Part shown: positions 53,097 through 60,833 of the stretch, one piece after another
How positions within the stretch are numbered: position 1 is the stretch's first letter
How the letters are laid out: every line of letters begins with the position of its first letter
NCBI GenBank assembly: GCA_900539655.1
Contig: UQCR01000005.1
Coordinates: forward strand, 80,054-144,053
DNA length: 64,000 bases
Origin: an uncultured Robinsoniella sp.
GTDB lineage: Bacteria; Bacillota; Clostridia; Lachnospirales; Lachnospiraceae
Reading direction: 5' to 3'
Notes under the pieces: model-generated
The model's input: only the letters and a program-made list of their open reading frames with translations
Told to the model about the DNA's origin: nothing
Databases searched by the model: none
Made by a program: the position numbers and the translations under genes

Positions 53097-53852
53097 TTAT
53101 GACTCCTCTCCTTTCTGTTTCCTTTTACGGCTTGCAGCTACAAAGATTACAACACATACGCAGGCACCCATTATTCCCAGAAGCATCAGAATAGGGGAAT
53201 TATCACCTGTCTTGACTTTATTTGTTGTCTGATTTGTACCACTGCCTCCATTGTTATTTGTATTGGAATTGTTATTATTGTTTGAATTGTTATTATTTGT
53301 ATTTCCCTGATTTTTATTTGTGTCTGGCTCTGTCTGATTTGCATCATCATGGGCAACCCTGAAAGTAAACTGGATAATACCTTCTGTCTCCTGATAGCTG
53401 TTATCCATGGAATCTCCATCTACATAAACTTCCATATCAATATTCGTAGATTCTCCTTTGCCCAGACTTTCCAGCAGAAAGTTTTCTCCCATATAACCTT
53501 CTCCAAAGCTTTCCAGCCCACCGATCTTTCCTTTATAAAACTGTTCCCCATCCCTCTTCAGGGTAATTTCAAATACTGCACCGCCAGCGCCCATTTCCCG
53601 AAGCACCTGGGCACTCATGTAGAATTTCATCTGCTCATAATCATCATTTGTCAGAGTGATCTTCTGGGTTCTCGTTTCCCCCGGCATCATATTTTTGAAA
53701 TTATCGAACAGATCATTGCTTCCGTTTAAGAAGATAAACTCATTGGCATCTCCATCAAAAGTAACGTTTGTATCGCTGTCAGCGAATACCACCATATTCA
53801 TTTGTAAAAGCAATGTGAGTATTATGCAAAAACTTATTATTTTCTTTTTCAT
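53097..53852 (-). CDS. Wall-anchored-looking protein with TasA-like strands
   Basis: 251 residues. An ordinary signal peptide (1-24, ending VFADS) is followed by a beta-rich domain with MMPGETRTQKITLTNDD, which resembles strands seen in TasA/CalY proteins; then an Asn/Gly-rich stalk (~175-210), NKVKTGDNSP as a sortase-like motif (KTG in place of PXTG), a membrane helix and RKRKQK. It lies 2 bases after the TasA-like gene and 1 base before the MucBP-like gene, so three genes form one operon. It could anchor a fibre to the wall. No sortase gene is found in the window. Confidence 0.7.
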   Translation of the reverse strand: MKKKIISFCIILTLLLQMNMVVFADSDTNVTFDGDANEFIFLNGSNDLFDNFKNMMPGETRTQKITLTNDDYEQMKFYMSAQVLREMGAGGAVFEITLKRDGEQFYKGKIGGLESFGEGYMGENFLLESLGKGESTNIDMEVYVDGDSMDNSYQETEGIIQFTFRVAHDDANQTEPDTNKNQGNTNNNNSNNNNNSNTNNNGGSGTNQTTNKVKTGDNSPILMLLGIMGACVCVVIFVAASRKRKQKGEES

Positions 53853-53854
53853 AT

Positions 53855-54502
53855 TTATTCTTCCTCAACTTCCTGAAGAACTCCGTTATTATCAATTTTA
53901 ACTTCCAGACCCCATTCCGAAAGCATGGCATCTGCTGCTCCGATTACCTGGATCGCATCCGCTTCTACATCAAAAGCAATGGAAAGCCCCGTATATAGAT
54001 TTTGTTCCTTACTTGGTATGTTTCCAATTTGGATATAATCCATTATTTTTGAGGTAGATTCATTCGCATTCAAAGGCTTGCGGTAGTAAAAATACAATTC
54101 TTCACCATTTTCATCATTATCCTGGATAATCCAGTCTTGCTTTTGATCCGTTAAAATGGAAATATAATTTGCGTCAGCTTCCGGATTTTTCTCTCCGTTG
54201 CTGTCTTCCCAGCTTTTATGCAAAGTGACTCTTAAATATAGTGGATTATCTTTGATATTATTTACATAGATAGCCTCCGGTATTTTATCACCCGGCATTC
54301 CCGTAATGCTCTTAATATCGCCCTCTTTTATTTCCTTGCCGCCCTTTGCCGTTTCTTCCATAAGCTGGATCCCAATATTTCCGGCACTGATTTTATTTTT
54401 AGATGTTGTTTCCGCCTGAAAGGATGCCATCGTCCCGCTTATCAAAGTCGCCGCTAAAAGCACTGCTGCCGCGCCGATTATTATGAAATTTTTCTTTTTC
54501 AT
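53855..54502 (-). CDS. TasA-like protein with SipW-type signal
   Basis: 215 residues. MKKKNFIIIGAAAVLLAATL then SGTMASFQAETTSKNKISAG and NIGIQLMEE is a divergent SipW-type signal. GMPGDKIPEAIYVNNIKDNP and LYLRVTLHKSWED are strands typical of the family. It is the first gene behind SARP-type site 1, with two anchored proteins downstream. It lies far from sipW (8 kb) but under the same kind of promoter. Confidence 0.8.
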   Translation of the reverse strand: MKKKNFIIIGAAAVLLAATLISGTMASFQAETTSKNKISAGNIGIQLMEETAKGGKEIKEGDIKSITGMPGDKIPEAIYVNNIKDNPLYLRVTLHKSWEDSNGEKNPEADANYISILTDQKQDWIIQDNDENGEELYFYYRKPLNANESTSKIMDYIQIGNIPSKEQNLYTGLSIAFDVEADAIQVIGAADAMLSEWGLEVKIDNNGVLQEVEEE

Positions 54503-54630
54503 AGCTTTTTTCCTTCCTTGTATCTATCAGAACTGCGATGCATAATAACTGTAAAATGACAGCTGTAATCCACAGTGATTAAGGTAATGCAGTACTGGCA
54601 TTTAATAATACTGATGCACTTTATAATTTG

Positions 54631-54663
54631 ATTATAATAGTTTTTTGTCACACTCTAGTCACA
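54631..54663 (-). promoter_or_regulatory. SARP-type direct-repeat promoter, site 1
   Basis: On the minus strand TGTGACT (54657-54663) and TGTGACA (54646-54652) are 11 bp apart, then 9 bp precede TATAAT (54631-54636). It drives the TasA-like/anchored-protein operon and lies 24 bp upstream of the -35 of the divergent pilus-like operon. Confidence 0.82.
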
Positions 54664-54686
54664 CGGAATCATTTTCATAAAATATA

Positions 54687-54715
54687 TTGTATTTACTTCA
54701 GAGCATTGCTATAAT
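54687..54715 (+). promoter_or_regulatory. Promoter of the pilus-like operon
   Basis: TTGTAT (54687-54692), a 17-bp spacer and TATAAT (54710-54715) with TG one base before the -10 (extended). The divergent SARP-type repeats lie just upstream and could influence it. Confidence 0.75.
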
Positions 54716-54748
54716 AAGCATAATTACAGCCGAAAGGGAGGTATTACT

Positions 54749-55714
54749 ATGTATCCCAGCAAACTTCATAAATATGCCTTTCTGATGATACTGCTTTTAT
54801 TCAGTATCATTTTATCAGGCTGCGGCAATTCAGACGACACCGCACCTGTCGTTTCCGAGAGCGGATCCGAAACAAATACCGTCTCTTCCGGCTCCCGCCC
54901 GAATACGCCCCAGGTTCTGACTCCCAAAGCTTCCGGAACAACGGTACAGACAGATGAGTATGCTTCCATAGATACTTCCAACCTGTCAGAAGGCTATTTT
55001 ATGGTAAAGTATCTGGGCAATGCATCTAAAGTGAAGCTGCGCGTGAAAGCTTCCGATAATACAACTAATGACTATAATATTAAAAACACCGGAAACTATG
55101 AAGTTTTCCCTCTGTCACAAGGAAACGGCAGCTATGAGATCATGGTTTGTGAACAGCTGGACAACGACAAATACGCAATCGTAAGCTCATTATCCGCAGA
55201 TGTCAGACTGACAAATGAATTTGGTCCTTTTCTGTATCCGAACCAGTATGTCAGTTTTACGGCTGACTCCCAGGCTGTAAAAAAGGCAGAAGAGCTTGTA
55301 AAAGGAGCTTCTACAGACCTGGACGCCATTACCTCCGTATATAATTTTGTCATTGATAACATTACTTATGACACGGATAAAGCGGAAAATGTAAAATTTG
55401 ATTACATTCCCAGTGTGGATGATACGCTGAAGAGCAAAAAGGGAATCTGCTTTGACTATGCCTCCCTGATGGGAAGTATGCTGCGGTCCCAGAGTATTCC
55501 CACCAAAATCGAGACGGGATACTCGGGAGAAGTGGTTCATGCATGGATCAGCGTCTATACGAAGGAAGAAGGCTGGATAGATGACCTGATACAGTTCGAC
55601 GGCAAGAACTGGTCGTTGATGGACCCGACCTTCGCAGCAAGTGGGAAAAACAACAAGAAAATCCAAAAATACATTGGAGACGCAAAGAACTATACCACTA
55701 AACATACCTATTAA
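54749..55714 (+). CDS. Transglutaminase-like lipoprotein
   Basis: 321 residues. Lipoprotein signal with lipobox LSGC (Cys25), a Ser/Thr-rich linker to ~75, a beta region (~80-165), then a transglutaminase/cysteine-protease core with Cys234 (KKGICFDYASLM), His264 (EVVHAWISVY) and Asp292 (LMDPTF), so the triad is intact. Such lipoproteins are thought to process or crosslink surface proteins in Firmicutes. GGGAGGTATTACT precedes the ATG. It is the first gene of the pilus-like operon, 36 bases before the GspF gene, and may act on the pilin-like products (inference). Confidence 0.85.
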   Translation: MYPSKLHKYAFLMILLLFSIILSGCGNSDDTAPVVSESGSETNTVSSGSRPNTPQVLTPKASGTTVQTDEYASIDTSNLSEGYFMVKYLGNASKVKLRVKASDNTTNDYNIKNTGNYEVFPLSQGNGSYEIMVCEQLDNDKYAIVSSLSADVRLTNEFGPFLYPNQYVSFTADSQAVKKAEELVKGASTDLDAITSVYNFVIDNITYDTDKAENVKFDYIPSVDDTLKSKKGICFDYASLMGSMLRSQSIPTKIETGYSGEVVHAWISVYTKEEGWIDDLIQFDGKNWSLMDPTFAASGKNNKKIQKYIGDAKNYTTKHTY

Positions 55715-55750
55715 CCGTTCTGTACATTATGCGTTTCGAAAGGAGTTCTT

Positions 55751-56770
55751 ATGGCAAAACAAGCCAATAAACCGTTATCCAATACTGAAATATCCTTTTT
55801 CTGTAATCAAATGGCTATGATCCTGCAATCCGGCATTTCTTCCATTGAAGGAATCACGATTATGCTGGAAGACAACGTAAGTCCGGATGGAAAAGCTGTT
55901 CTGGAATCCATTTTCCATACCCTGGAAGAAACAGGTAATTTTCATGCGGCAGTAACTGACTGCGGCGTATTCCCAAAATACTTCATAGACATGGTTGAAA
56001 TCGGTGAACAATCCGGGCGCCTGGACGATGTTATGTCCTCTCTAGCAGAATATTATGAGCGGGAAGAAAACATCGCAAAAGGGATCAAAGGCGCCATTAC
56101 ATATCCCTGTATTATGATAGGGCTGCTCCTATTTATCGTTGTCATCCTGATTGTCAAGGTACTGCCCATCTTTAATCAGGTTTATATTGAACTGGGCAGC
56201 CAGCTGACGGGATTTTCCAAAAGTCTGTTAAATCTGGGCAGCGCTCTGAGCCGTTATGCGATTCCGGTGATCATTATTTTTGTGGCTTTGTCTGCATTCT
56301 TATTCTTCAATGGATCCAAGCTGCGTTTTTCTAAAACTTTGCAGCATAAGATTGCTCTGGGACGGTTTGCCAGCGGTATGTTCCTAACACTGAGCAGCGG
56401 TTTGGATATCGACCAGAGCCTGACTATGACCTCCAAACTGGTTGATAACCAGGAATTACAGGAAAAGATCAAAAAATGCCAGGCTGCCCTGGAAGAAGGA
56501 GAAAGCTTCTCCCATGCAGTAACCCATTCAGATCTTTTCTCAGGGGTATATGCCCGAATGATTGCAGTCGGCTTTAAAACAGGTAATGTTGATGAAGTAA
56601 TGAAAAAAGTAGCTGACCAGTATGAAGAGGAAGTCGATAACCGGATTGAAAGACTGATAGCTATCCTGGAACCTTCCCTGGTAGTCGCACTTTCCATCAT
56701 CGTAGGTGTCATCCTGCTCTCTGTTATGCTACCGCTTATGGGTATCATGTCCAGCATCGGACCGTTTTAG
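55751..56770 (+). CDS. Type II secretion/type IV pilus platform protein (GspF/PilC-like)
   Basis: 339 residues, slightly short for the family (~400). Two T2SSF domains: ~10-140 (FFCNQMAMILQSGISSIEGI, then VVEIGEQSGRLDDVM-like IDMVEIGEQSGRLDDVM) and ~205-335 (FASGMFLTLSSGLDIDQSL, IAVGFKTGNVDEVM), with membrane helices at ~118-140, ~168-190 and ~310-335. It is the inner-membrane platform on which pilins are raised by the ATPase. AAAGGAGTTCTT precedes the ATG. It lies 11 bases before the small pilin-like gene. Confidence 0.92.
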   Translation: MAKQANKPLSNTEISFFCNQMAMILQSGISSIEGITIMLEDNVSPDGKAVLESIFHTLEETGNFHAAVTDCGVFPKYFIDMVEIGEQSGRLDDVMSSLAEYYEREENIAKGIKGAITYPCIMIGLLLFIVVILIVKVLPIFNQVYIELGSQLTGFSKSLLNLGSALSRYAIPVIIIFVALSAFLFFNGSKLRFSKTLQHKIALGRFASGMFLTLSSGLDIDQSLTMTSKLVDNQELQEKIKKCQAALEEGESFSHAVTHSDLFSGVYARMIAVGFKTGNVDEVMKKVADQYEEEVDNRIERLIAILEPSLVVALSIIVGVILLSVMLPLMGIMSSIGPF

Positions 56771-56781
56771 GAGGTATTTCT

Positions 56782-57108
56782 ATGAATCGTTTTCACCAGT
56801 TACCTTTTCATCGCAGAATCAGAGCCGGTTTCCTGGTTCCGATAGGCACCTTTGGTCTTGTGATGATTTTATTTTTATATGGTATTGGCAATATCTCCGC
56901 TACCACCGATACGGAGCAGCAGAGAACCCTTGCTGATGCCCTGAGGCGTTGTGCTGTGCAGAACTACGCTCTCACCGGTTCTTATCCGGATACCTTGGAA
57001 GATCTGCTGGCACATTATGCTGTGGCATATGATAAAAATAAATATATTATCCATTATGAAACCTTTGGTTCTAATATTATGCCAGACATTACCATTGTCA
57101 AAAAATAG
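56782..57108 (+). CDS. Small GspG-like protein without leader peptide motif
   Basis: 108 residues. A basic start (MNRFHQLPFHRRIRAGF), one hydrophobic helix (~18-37), then ALRRCAVQNYALTGSYPDTLEDLLAHY, which resembles the post-helix region of major pseudopilins such as GspG. There is no G/F-E leader-peptidase site, so if it is a pilin-like subunit it may stay uncleaved. TTTTAGGAGGTATTTCT precedes the ATG. It is the third gene of the operon. The function is inferred from context. Confidence 0.65.
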   Translation: MNRFHQLPFHRRIRAGFLVPIGTFGLVMILFLYGIGNISATTDTEQQRTLADALRRCAVQNYALTGSYPDTLEDLLAHYAVAYDKNKYIIHYETFGSNIMPDITIVKK

Positions 57109-57119
57109 GAGGCTGTCTT

Positions 57120-57629
57120 ATGAAGAATTTCCGGTCAAAGGAACACGTTGTTGATATTGTCTTTACCCTGTCTCTGTTCTGCGTTTTTGCAGCTTCAGCG
57201 CTATTTGTGGTTCTGATCGGTTCTAATGTTTATCGTTCTACTGCCGGACAGATGGCGGAGAATAATTCTTCCCATACTGCTCTATCCTATATTTCTGAAA
57301 AGATCCGTCAGGCTGACGGTACCGGAGATATATCCATTACAAGCCTGTCCGGAACCGATGCACTAGCTCTTAAGGATCAATATGAGGGCCAGGACTATAT
57401 CACATACATATACGAGGATCAAAATGAGCTGAAAGAACTGTTTGCAAAAGCAGACTCCGCCGTATCCGCCTCCTCGGGCCAGTCCATTACAGACATTACC
57501 TCACTTGACATGGAGGAAGTACGGGAAGGGCTTTATTATTTTTCGGTTGCTACGGAGGATGGCAATAATATCGACCTCTATATCCATCCCAGAAGTGACA
57601 TGAAAGACGCCGGAGCTGACATTGAATAA
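57120..57629 (+). CDS. DUF4860 protein, pilus-operon component
   Basis: 169 residues. The opening KEHVVDIVFTLSLFCVFAASALFVVLIG with one membrane helix, then NVYRSTAGQM and HTALSYISEKIRQ, is the pattern I associate with DUF4860 (about 160-170 residues), found in Lachnospiraceae clusters with PilT and GspF homologues. The family function is unknown; the shape (one helix plus an extracellular beta-domain) is pseudopilin-like. The stop codon lies within a 36-bp tandem-repeat array. Confidence 0.78.
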   Translation: MKNFRSKEHVVDIVFTLSLFCVFAASALFVVLIGSNVYRSTAGQMAENNSSHTALSYISEKIRQADGTGDISITSLSGTDALALKDQYEGQDYITYIYEDQNELKELFAKADSAVSASSGQSITDITSLDMEEVREGLYYFSVATEDGNNIDLYIHPRSDMKDAGADIE

Positions 57630-57763
57630 GGCATTGGTTGAGACATTGAACAAGACATTGAATAAAACAATGATTGAGACATTGAACAAGACATTCCATA
57701 AAACAATGATTGAGATGTTGAACAGGACATTCCATAAAACAATAGTTGAGACGTTGATTGAGA
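57617..57763 (+). repeat. 36-bp tandem repeats starting at the DUF4860 stop codon
   Basis: Three full 36-bp units (57636-57671, 57672-57707 and 57708-57743) plus partial copies on both sides. Each contains TTGAGACATTGAACAAGAC-like sequence, and the first partial copy includes GACATTGAATAA, the end of the DUF4860 gene. 18-bp sub-repeats can be seen inside. It fills most of the gap before the next gene. Confidence 0.88.
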
Positions 57764-57810
57764 CTAAACAAAATAATAAATAAGATATTAAATAAGAAAG
57801 AAGGATCCTC

Positions 57811-58251
57811 ATGAAAAAAAATACTCCTTCCAAATCCAGTTTATTTTTAATAGAACTGATTATTGCCATCTTGTTTTTTACAGTTGCAAGCGGCATCTGC
57901 ATCCAGTTATTTTCAAAATCCTTTTTGCTTAGCCAGAGCTCTAAAAATCTGAGTACATCATCCCGGCTGGTATCAAATACAGCTGAGGTGCTGGATAGCT
58001 GCCGCGGTTCTCTGGACGAAATGAAATCTCTTTTTCCAGGAAGTGTGACCGAAGGAGATTCCATACACTTCTATTATAATGCCTCCTGGGAAGAGTGCAG
58101 TGAAGCTGATAGCAAATTTACGCTGATCGCCACCGTTACCGGGAATGCCCCTGCAAAAAATGTATCCATCTCATCCTACGAGACAGACAATCCGGAAAAA
58201 CTGCTGTATTCTCTTGCAACCCAAATAAACATTCCTCATACAATTGAGTGA
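57811..58251 (+). CDS. Prepilin-like protein
   Basis: 146 residues. MKKNTPSKSSLFLIELIIAILFFTVASG is the N-terminal signature of type IV prepilins: a short basic leader, then a hydrophobic stretch with Glu five residues in (LFLIELIIA), although Ser-Ser replaces the usual Gly-Phe at the cleavage point. The rest is a small globular domain with two Cys. AAGAAAGAAGGATCCTC precedes the ATG. It could be a minor or major subunit; a prepilin peptidase gene is not present in the window. Confidence 0.8.
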   Translation: MKKNTPSKSSLFLIELIIAILFFTVASGICIQLFSKSFLLSQSSKNLSTSSRLVSNTAEVLDSCRGSLDEMKSLFPGSVTEGDSIHFYYNASWEECSEADSKFTLIATVTGNAPAKNVSISSYETDNPEKLLYSLATQINIPHTIE

Positions 58252-58265
58252 TAGAAAGGCCGTTT

Positions 58266-58784
58266 ATGATGAAGAAGAAAAAGAAACACACTTTTTTAAA
58301 TATCGGAACTTCTTCCATCCTGCTTGTATTTGTACTTTTATGTCTGGTGACATTTGCCATTCTATCTATTGTAAATGCTAACATGGATTATCAATTGAGC
58401 AAGAAGAATGCCGATCATACCAGAGCCTATTATCAGGCCGACCTGACAGCCAAGCAGGAGCTGGCTGAAATTGATGATATTTTATACAGCGCTTATAAAT
58501 CACAGACTTTTTCCGACGCCGCTTCTTATTATTCATACGTAATAAAGGTGCTGTCGGATGCAGGTGACTATACCTTTGACCAGGATTATTCAACACCCCG
58601 AATGTATTTTAAAGTTCCCATTGCGGATAATCAGATATTGAACGTAACTCTCGAACTGCAATTTCCTTCGAAAACCGGTGAACAATTCTATCGTGTTGTC
58701 ACCTGGAACAGTCAGTCAGACAGTACCTGGGAACCCGAAAGTAACGTACCTGTATTTAACGGATCTTTTGAATCTGAATTTTAG
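58266..58784 (+). CDS. Pilin-like membrane protein of the pilus operon
   Basis: 172 residues from the ATG at 58266, chosen because GAAAGG lies 6 bases upstream; the frame also opens with GTG at 58248. A Lys-rich start (MMKKKKKHTFLNIGTSS), a hydrophobic helix (~19-40) and NANMDYQLSKKNADHTRAYY, then helical and beta segments. The arrangement is that of minor pseudopilins of GspI/K type, but no family is recognised. It lies 11 bases before the pilT gene. Confidence 0.7.
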   Translation: MMKKKKKHTFLNIGTSSILLVFVLLCLVTFAILSIVNANMDYQLSKKNADHTRAYYQADLTAKQELAEIDDILYSAYKSQTFSDAASYYSYVIKVLSDAGDYTFDQDYSTPRMYFKVPIADNQILNVTLELQFPSKTGEQFYRVVTWNSQSDSTWEPESNVPVFNGSFESEF

Positions 58785-58795
58785 GAGGATTTCTC

Positions 58796-59851
58796 ATGGA
58801 AATAAATCAGCTCTTGGAGCATGCAGTTGAAGCTCTGGCTTCGGATGTTTTTATCGTAGCCGGACTTCCGCTGTCCTATAAAGTCAATGGCACTATGGTA
58901 CATGATGACTCAGACAGGCTTATGCCAAACGATACGGAAAATATTATAACGGAAATATATCAGCTTGCCGGAAACAGATCCATGCAGATTCTGCTGGATA
59001 AAGGAGATGACGATTTTTCATTTTCCATCACCGGCCTCTCCAGATTCCGAATTAATGCGTACCGCCAGCGTGGTTCCCTGTCAGCGGTGATCAGAATCAT
59101 TCGTTTTAACCTGCCCAATCCACAGGAATTTGGTATCGGAGACAATATACTGCGTCTGGCAGAATTTAACAAAGGTCTTGTATTGGTAACCGGTCCTGCC
59201 GGAAGCGGGAAGTCTACTACGCTTGCATGCCTGATCGATGCCATTAACTCCACCAAAGAACGGCATATCATCACACTGGAAGACCCGCTGGAGCATTTGC
59301 ACCGCCACAAAAAAAGCATCGTCAGCCAGCGGGAGATTAATACCGATACGGAAAGTTATCTGATCGCTTTGAGGGCTGCGCTGCGGCAAAGTCCGGATGT
59401 CATTCTGTTGGGCGAAATGCGTGACTTTGAAACGATCCAGGTAGCAATGACCGCAGCGGAAACAGGACATCTGGTGTTCTCAACTCTCCATACAATAGGG
59501 GCAGTAAATACTGTAGGAAGAATTATCGATGTGTTTCCTCCAAGCCAGCAGACCCAGATTACCGTCCAGTTATCAATGGCATTACAAGCGGTCGTATCCC
59601 AGCAGCTGGTTCCTTCCGTTAGCGGGAAACTAATTCCAGCCTTTGAGGTATTGACGCTGACACCGGCAATCCGGAATATGATCCGCGAGAATAAGATTCC
59701 ACAGATAGATGGCACATTATACTCTTCCTCTTCTGATACCATGTTCTCAATGGATGCCAGTCTGGTCAGCCTCTGCAAAAAAGGGCTGATTACACCCAAG
59801 ACAGCATTGGAATACGCGGTGAAACCTGATATGATACAGCGTAAGTTATAG
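58796..59851 (+). CDS. pilT: PilT-type ATPase
   Basis: 351 residues, full length for PilT. N-terminal PAS-like domain; Walker A GPAGSGKST (133-141); Asp box ITLEDPLE (159-166); Walker B DVILLGEMRD (201-210); His box TAAETGHLVFSTLHT (219-233); and TPAIRNMIRENKIPQI, the AIRNLIRE motif known in PilT and needed for retraction. The PilT class powers pilus retraction in known systems; here it is the only ATPase of the operon. ATTTTAGGAGGATTTCTC precedes the ATG. Confidence 0.93.
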   Translation: MEINQLLEHAVEALASDVFIVAGLPLSYKVNGTMVHDDSDRLMPNDTENIITEIYQLAGNRSMQILLDKGDDDFSFSITGLSRFRINAYRQRGSLSAVIRIIRFNLPNPQEFGIGDNILRLAEFNKGLVLVTGPAGSGKSTTLACLIDAINSTKERHIITLEDPLEHLHRHKKSIVSQREINTDTESYLIALRAALRQSPDVILLGEMRDFETIQVAMTAAETGHLVFSTLHTIGAVNTVGRIIDVFPPSQQTQITVQLSMALQAVVSQQLVPSVSGKLIPAFEVLTLTPAIRNMIRENKIPQIDGTLYSSSSDTMFSMDASLVSLCKKGLITPKTALEYAVKPDMIQRKL

Positions 59852-59897
59852 GGCATGTATTGAAAGTTGCAATCTGTTAGAAAATATGCCATACTCC

Positions 59898-60698
59898 CTA
59901 CTTCACAGTTTTCTGATAGCGCTGGTACTGTTTTGGCGTCATATCTGTAAACTTCTTAAAATGATTGCAAAATGAGGCTGCGTCCTTAAATCCACAGGAA
60001 TACGCAGTCTCTGTGATACTGTACTTTCTGGTTTCCAGCATATTCATAGCGGTTTTTAAGCGAAATTGAATTAAAAACTGCTTTGGTGCACACTGCTCTA
60101 CATCCATAAATATTTTATAGAGATATGTCCGGTCAATACCCACATACTTTGCGATATCGCTTATTTTAACAGGATATCCATAATTATGGCAGATATAATC
60201 AACCGCTTTCTGAAAATACTGCTGCTCGTAACTTTCTTTTGGTTCATACGACTCCCTCACCATAAGCGCCATGACCTGATAGAACATTCCGGTTAATTCA
60301 AACTCATTTCCCTCGTGCTCCAAAAAAATCCGGGCAAGTTTTTCCATTCTTTCTAAAAATAAATCTGTCTGCTCCGGATGAAAAGTCAGTTTATGTTCCT
60401 GGAATCCGGTTTGTTTTAATATCCGCTTTGCCTCATAACCGTCAAATGCAACCCAAGCATACTCCCATGGTTCCTGATCATCTGCCCGGTACAATGTCAT
60501 CTCATTCGGGTAGATCAAAAAAGCATCGCCCTGTTTCAAATAAAATTTCTGGCCTCCCGTCTCATAGGTCCCCTTTCCCTTCAACACCACATGCATCAGG
60601 TAGTGGGGACGCAATGCCGGTCCAAAAAAATGACCGGATTCACATTTCTCCCTCCCGGCATAATACACCGACAGAGATTTTGAATACCTGCTCTCCAT
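59898..60698 (-). CDS. AraC family transcriptional regulator
   Basis: 266 residues. An N-terminal cupin-type sensing domain (YYAGREKCESGHFFGPALRPHYLMHVV...GDAFLIYPNE, quoted in part) and two C-terminal HTH motifs (KISDIAKYVGIDRTYLYKIF and SITETAYSCGFKDAASFCNHFKKFTDMTPKQYQR). It belongs to the sugar-responsive AraC group, and is divergent from the GH4 alpha-galactosidase gene across a 135-base gap. It therefore probably activates that gene in the presence of an alpha-galactoside (inference). Confidence 0.92.
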   Translation of the reverse strand: MESRYSKSLSVYYAGREKCESGHFFGPALRPHYLMHVVLKGKGTYETGGQKFYLKQGDAFLIYPNEMTLYRADDQEPWEYAWVAFDGYEAKRILKQTGFQEHKLTFHPEQTDLFLERMEKLARIFLEHEGNEFELTGMFYQVMALMVRESYEPKESYEQQYFQKAVDYICHNYGYPVKISDIAKYVGIDRTYLYKIFMDVEQCAPKQFLIQFRLKTAMNMLETRKYSITETAYSCGFKDAASFCNHFKKFTDMTPKQYQRYQKTVK

Positions 60699-60833
60699 AG
60701 CATCTCCTTTTCACACTTTTCAACAAATCAACAATTTTTACGAAACAATTTGGATAGTCTCCCTATAGGTTTTATTATATAATAATTTACAACAGATAAC
60801 AAATATAATCCACATAAAACCAGGAGGTCCTAT

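Noticed and set aside
57636..57743. Possible CRISPR array
   Set aside because: The 36-bp units follow each other directly with no spacers and no cas genes are present.
57501..58064. Open frame of 187 codons on the minus strand across the 36-bp repeats
   Set aside because: It is antisense to the DUF4860 gene end and the prepilin-like gene; the repeat unit is a multiple of three and lacks stops on that strand, which creates the long frame by chance.
59852..59897. Terminator between pilT and the AraC gene
   Set aside because: Only a weak GGCAT/ATGCC pairing with a long loop is visible.
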